14,807 bases of DNA, from contig CAYLUS010000050.1 in the NCBI GenBank assembly GCA_964386975.1, positions 1-14,807 of the forward strand. The letters run 5' to 3'. Below, piece after piece: positions 14,130 through 14,807 of this stretch (within the stretch, counting starts at the first letter, position 1; each line of letters opens with the position of its first letter). The notes beneath the pieces were generated by a model. The model saw nothing but the letters and a program-made list of their open reading frames with translations, had not been told where the DNA came from and did no database searches. This DNA comes from UBA6136 sp964386975 (GTDB lineage Bacteria > Pseudomonadota > Gammaproteobacteria > Methylococcales > Methylococcaceae). The position numbers were made by a program, and so were the translations under genes.

Positions 14130-14540
14130 TTAGCCGTCTTCACGCTGGATCATGTCCTTGCGTATCGCCCGATCCAGATCCTGGATCCAGACGTTGTAAT
14201 CCTCATAGATCGTCGCCTCGCCACCCGGCTTGGCTGAATAGCTGAGGTTGCTGCTGTTGAGGTAGTGGATGCTATAGGACTTCGTATTGAAACTGATCTG
14301 GACCTCGGCCATCTCGCGCTCGAAGTGGTAACGCGCCTTGATCCGCCCGGGGCCTTCCACTTTCATCTGCCAGCCCGCCTCAGTTCCACCGCGAATGATC
14401 GCAACCTGAACATCGTTCAATGTCGCATTGGCTTGCGCCATGTGCACCGGAATGTCATGAAAGTCCTGAATTGGCGCCGCAGAGCAACCGAATAACCCGA
14501 CAAGAAAAACCGAGGCGATGAAGTAAGAACGGCAAGACAT
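14130..14540 (-). CDS. Lipoprotein, 136 residues, unknown
   Basis: The N-terminus MSCRSYFIASVFLVGLFGCS is a lipoprotein signal with lipobox LFGC and Cys19 as the modified residue. The mature part starts APIQDFHDIP, is rich in beta strands (KARYHFEREMAEVQISFNTKS), and ends in the YEDYNVWIQDLDRAIRKD helix. That type of ending (Asn-Tyr...Trp-hydrophobic...Leu) I associate with a family of small uncharacterised Gram-negative lipoproteins. GAGAG lies about 9 bases before ATG 14540. Function unknown; it is likely a periplasm-facing lipoprotein. The stop codon is adjacent to an imperfect hairpin (14107-14129), but without a U-tract on the minus strand. Confidence 0.75.
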   Translation of the reverse strand: MSCRSYFIASVFLVGLFGCSAAPIQDFHDIPVHMAQANATLNDVQVAIIRGGTEAGWQMKVEGPGRIKARYHFEREMAEVQISFNTKSYSIHYLNSSNLSYSAKPGGEATIYEDYNVWIQDLDRAIRKDMIQREDG

Positions 14541-14771
14541 GGTGTGGCTCTCAGGGTTACGAAGGGGCCGTCAACGCATGGCGGAAACCCGGGGCAGAAG
14601 CATGCAGGTGTCAATGCCGATCGTCAATACGATGCAAGGACCGCCTGCAGGAACCAATGCCGGTGATAACCGTCATAGGGTGGGGCCGAATAGGTTCTTC
14701 CTCTGCGGATTCCTTGGGGAATCTCTGGGATGTTCGGCCCCCTTGAACCTTTGAAGTGTACCCTCCCCCGG

Positions 14772-14792
14772 GCCGTCGCGTAAATCCACGGC
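14772..14792. repeat. Small inverted repeat at the right edge
   Basis: GCCGT (14772-14776) and ACGGC (14788-14792) form a 5-bp stem within a region that also has GTCGCG and TTCGCG half-repeats. The GC-rich, structured character of the last 50 bases recalls intergenic REP-like elements. The copy is cut by the window end, so this is only a suggestion. Confidence 0.2.
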
Positions 14793-14807
14793 TTCGCGTC
14801 GGGCATC

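Noticed and set aside
14624..14806. A 60-residue minus-strand frame at the right edge
   Set aside because: It has no domain or ribosome site and lies in a structured GC-rich stretch. It is more likely non-coding.

Overview
The base composition (GC-rich, GC-biased third codon positions), Sec and lipoprotein signals, and the gene types (RhlE, RmuC, YceI, TetR, diheme cytochrome) suggest a Gram-negative proteobacterium, most likely a gammaproteobacterium. This assignment is inferred from gene content only; there is no rRNA or other decisive marker. I see no IS element, CRISPR array, prophage or complete tRNA. It reads as ordinary chromosome with one specialised metabolic cluster and a patch of small exported proteins.

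Layout, left to right. Bases 1-240 hold the 3' end of an unidentified + gene and a convergent 47-residue lipoprotein. A 465-base leader region precedes rhlE (706-1965, DEAD-box RNA helicase). A small RRM RNA-binding protein (2079-2342) follows on the same strand, so the two form a probable RNA-remodelling pair. A hairpin at 2358-2396 separates this block from a minus-strand block read from 7866 down to 2389: rmuC, a TetR-family regulator overlapping its end, then mtoX (methanethiol oxidase/SBP56) and a 642-residue fusion of a SCO copper-chaperone domain to a MauG-type diheme peroxidase, whose start shares one base with the mtoX stop. A plausible promoter for mtoX has a perfect AGTGG-T-CCACT palindrome inside its spacer, next to the TetR gene.

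From 8032 rightwards most genes are on the + strand and exported: a YceI protein, a 467-residue lipoprotein with a C-terminal membrane helix, a 124-residue lipoprotein, an exported protein resembling chorismate lyases, and a small secreted protein built on a V-x-V-x-G repeat. A 118-residue cytoplasmic protein lies on the minus strand at 10090-10446. A guanine deaminase gene (12471-13955) is interrupted by an in-frame TAG at 13605. The window ends with a minus-strand lipoprotein (14130-14540) and about 270 bases with no convincing gene.

The most coherent system is the methanethiol unit. MtoX-type enzymes oxidise CH3SH in the periplasm to formaldehyde, H2S and H2O2 and need copper. The SCO half could supply copper and the MauG half could modify the enzyme or consume peroxide. 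The TetR protein could sense the substrate or a product. Here SCO and MauG, known as separate genes beside mtoX in some organisms, are one polypeptide.
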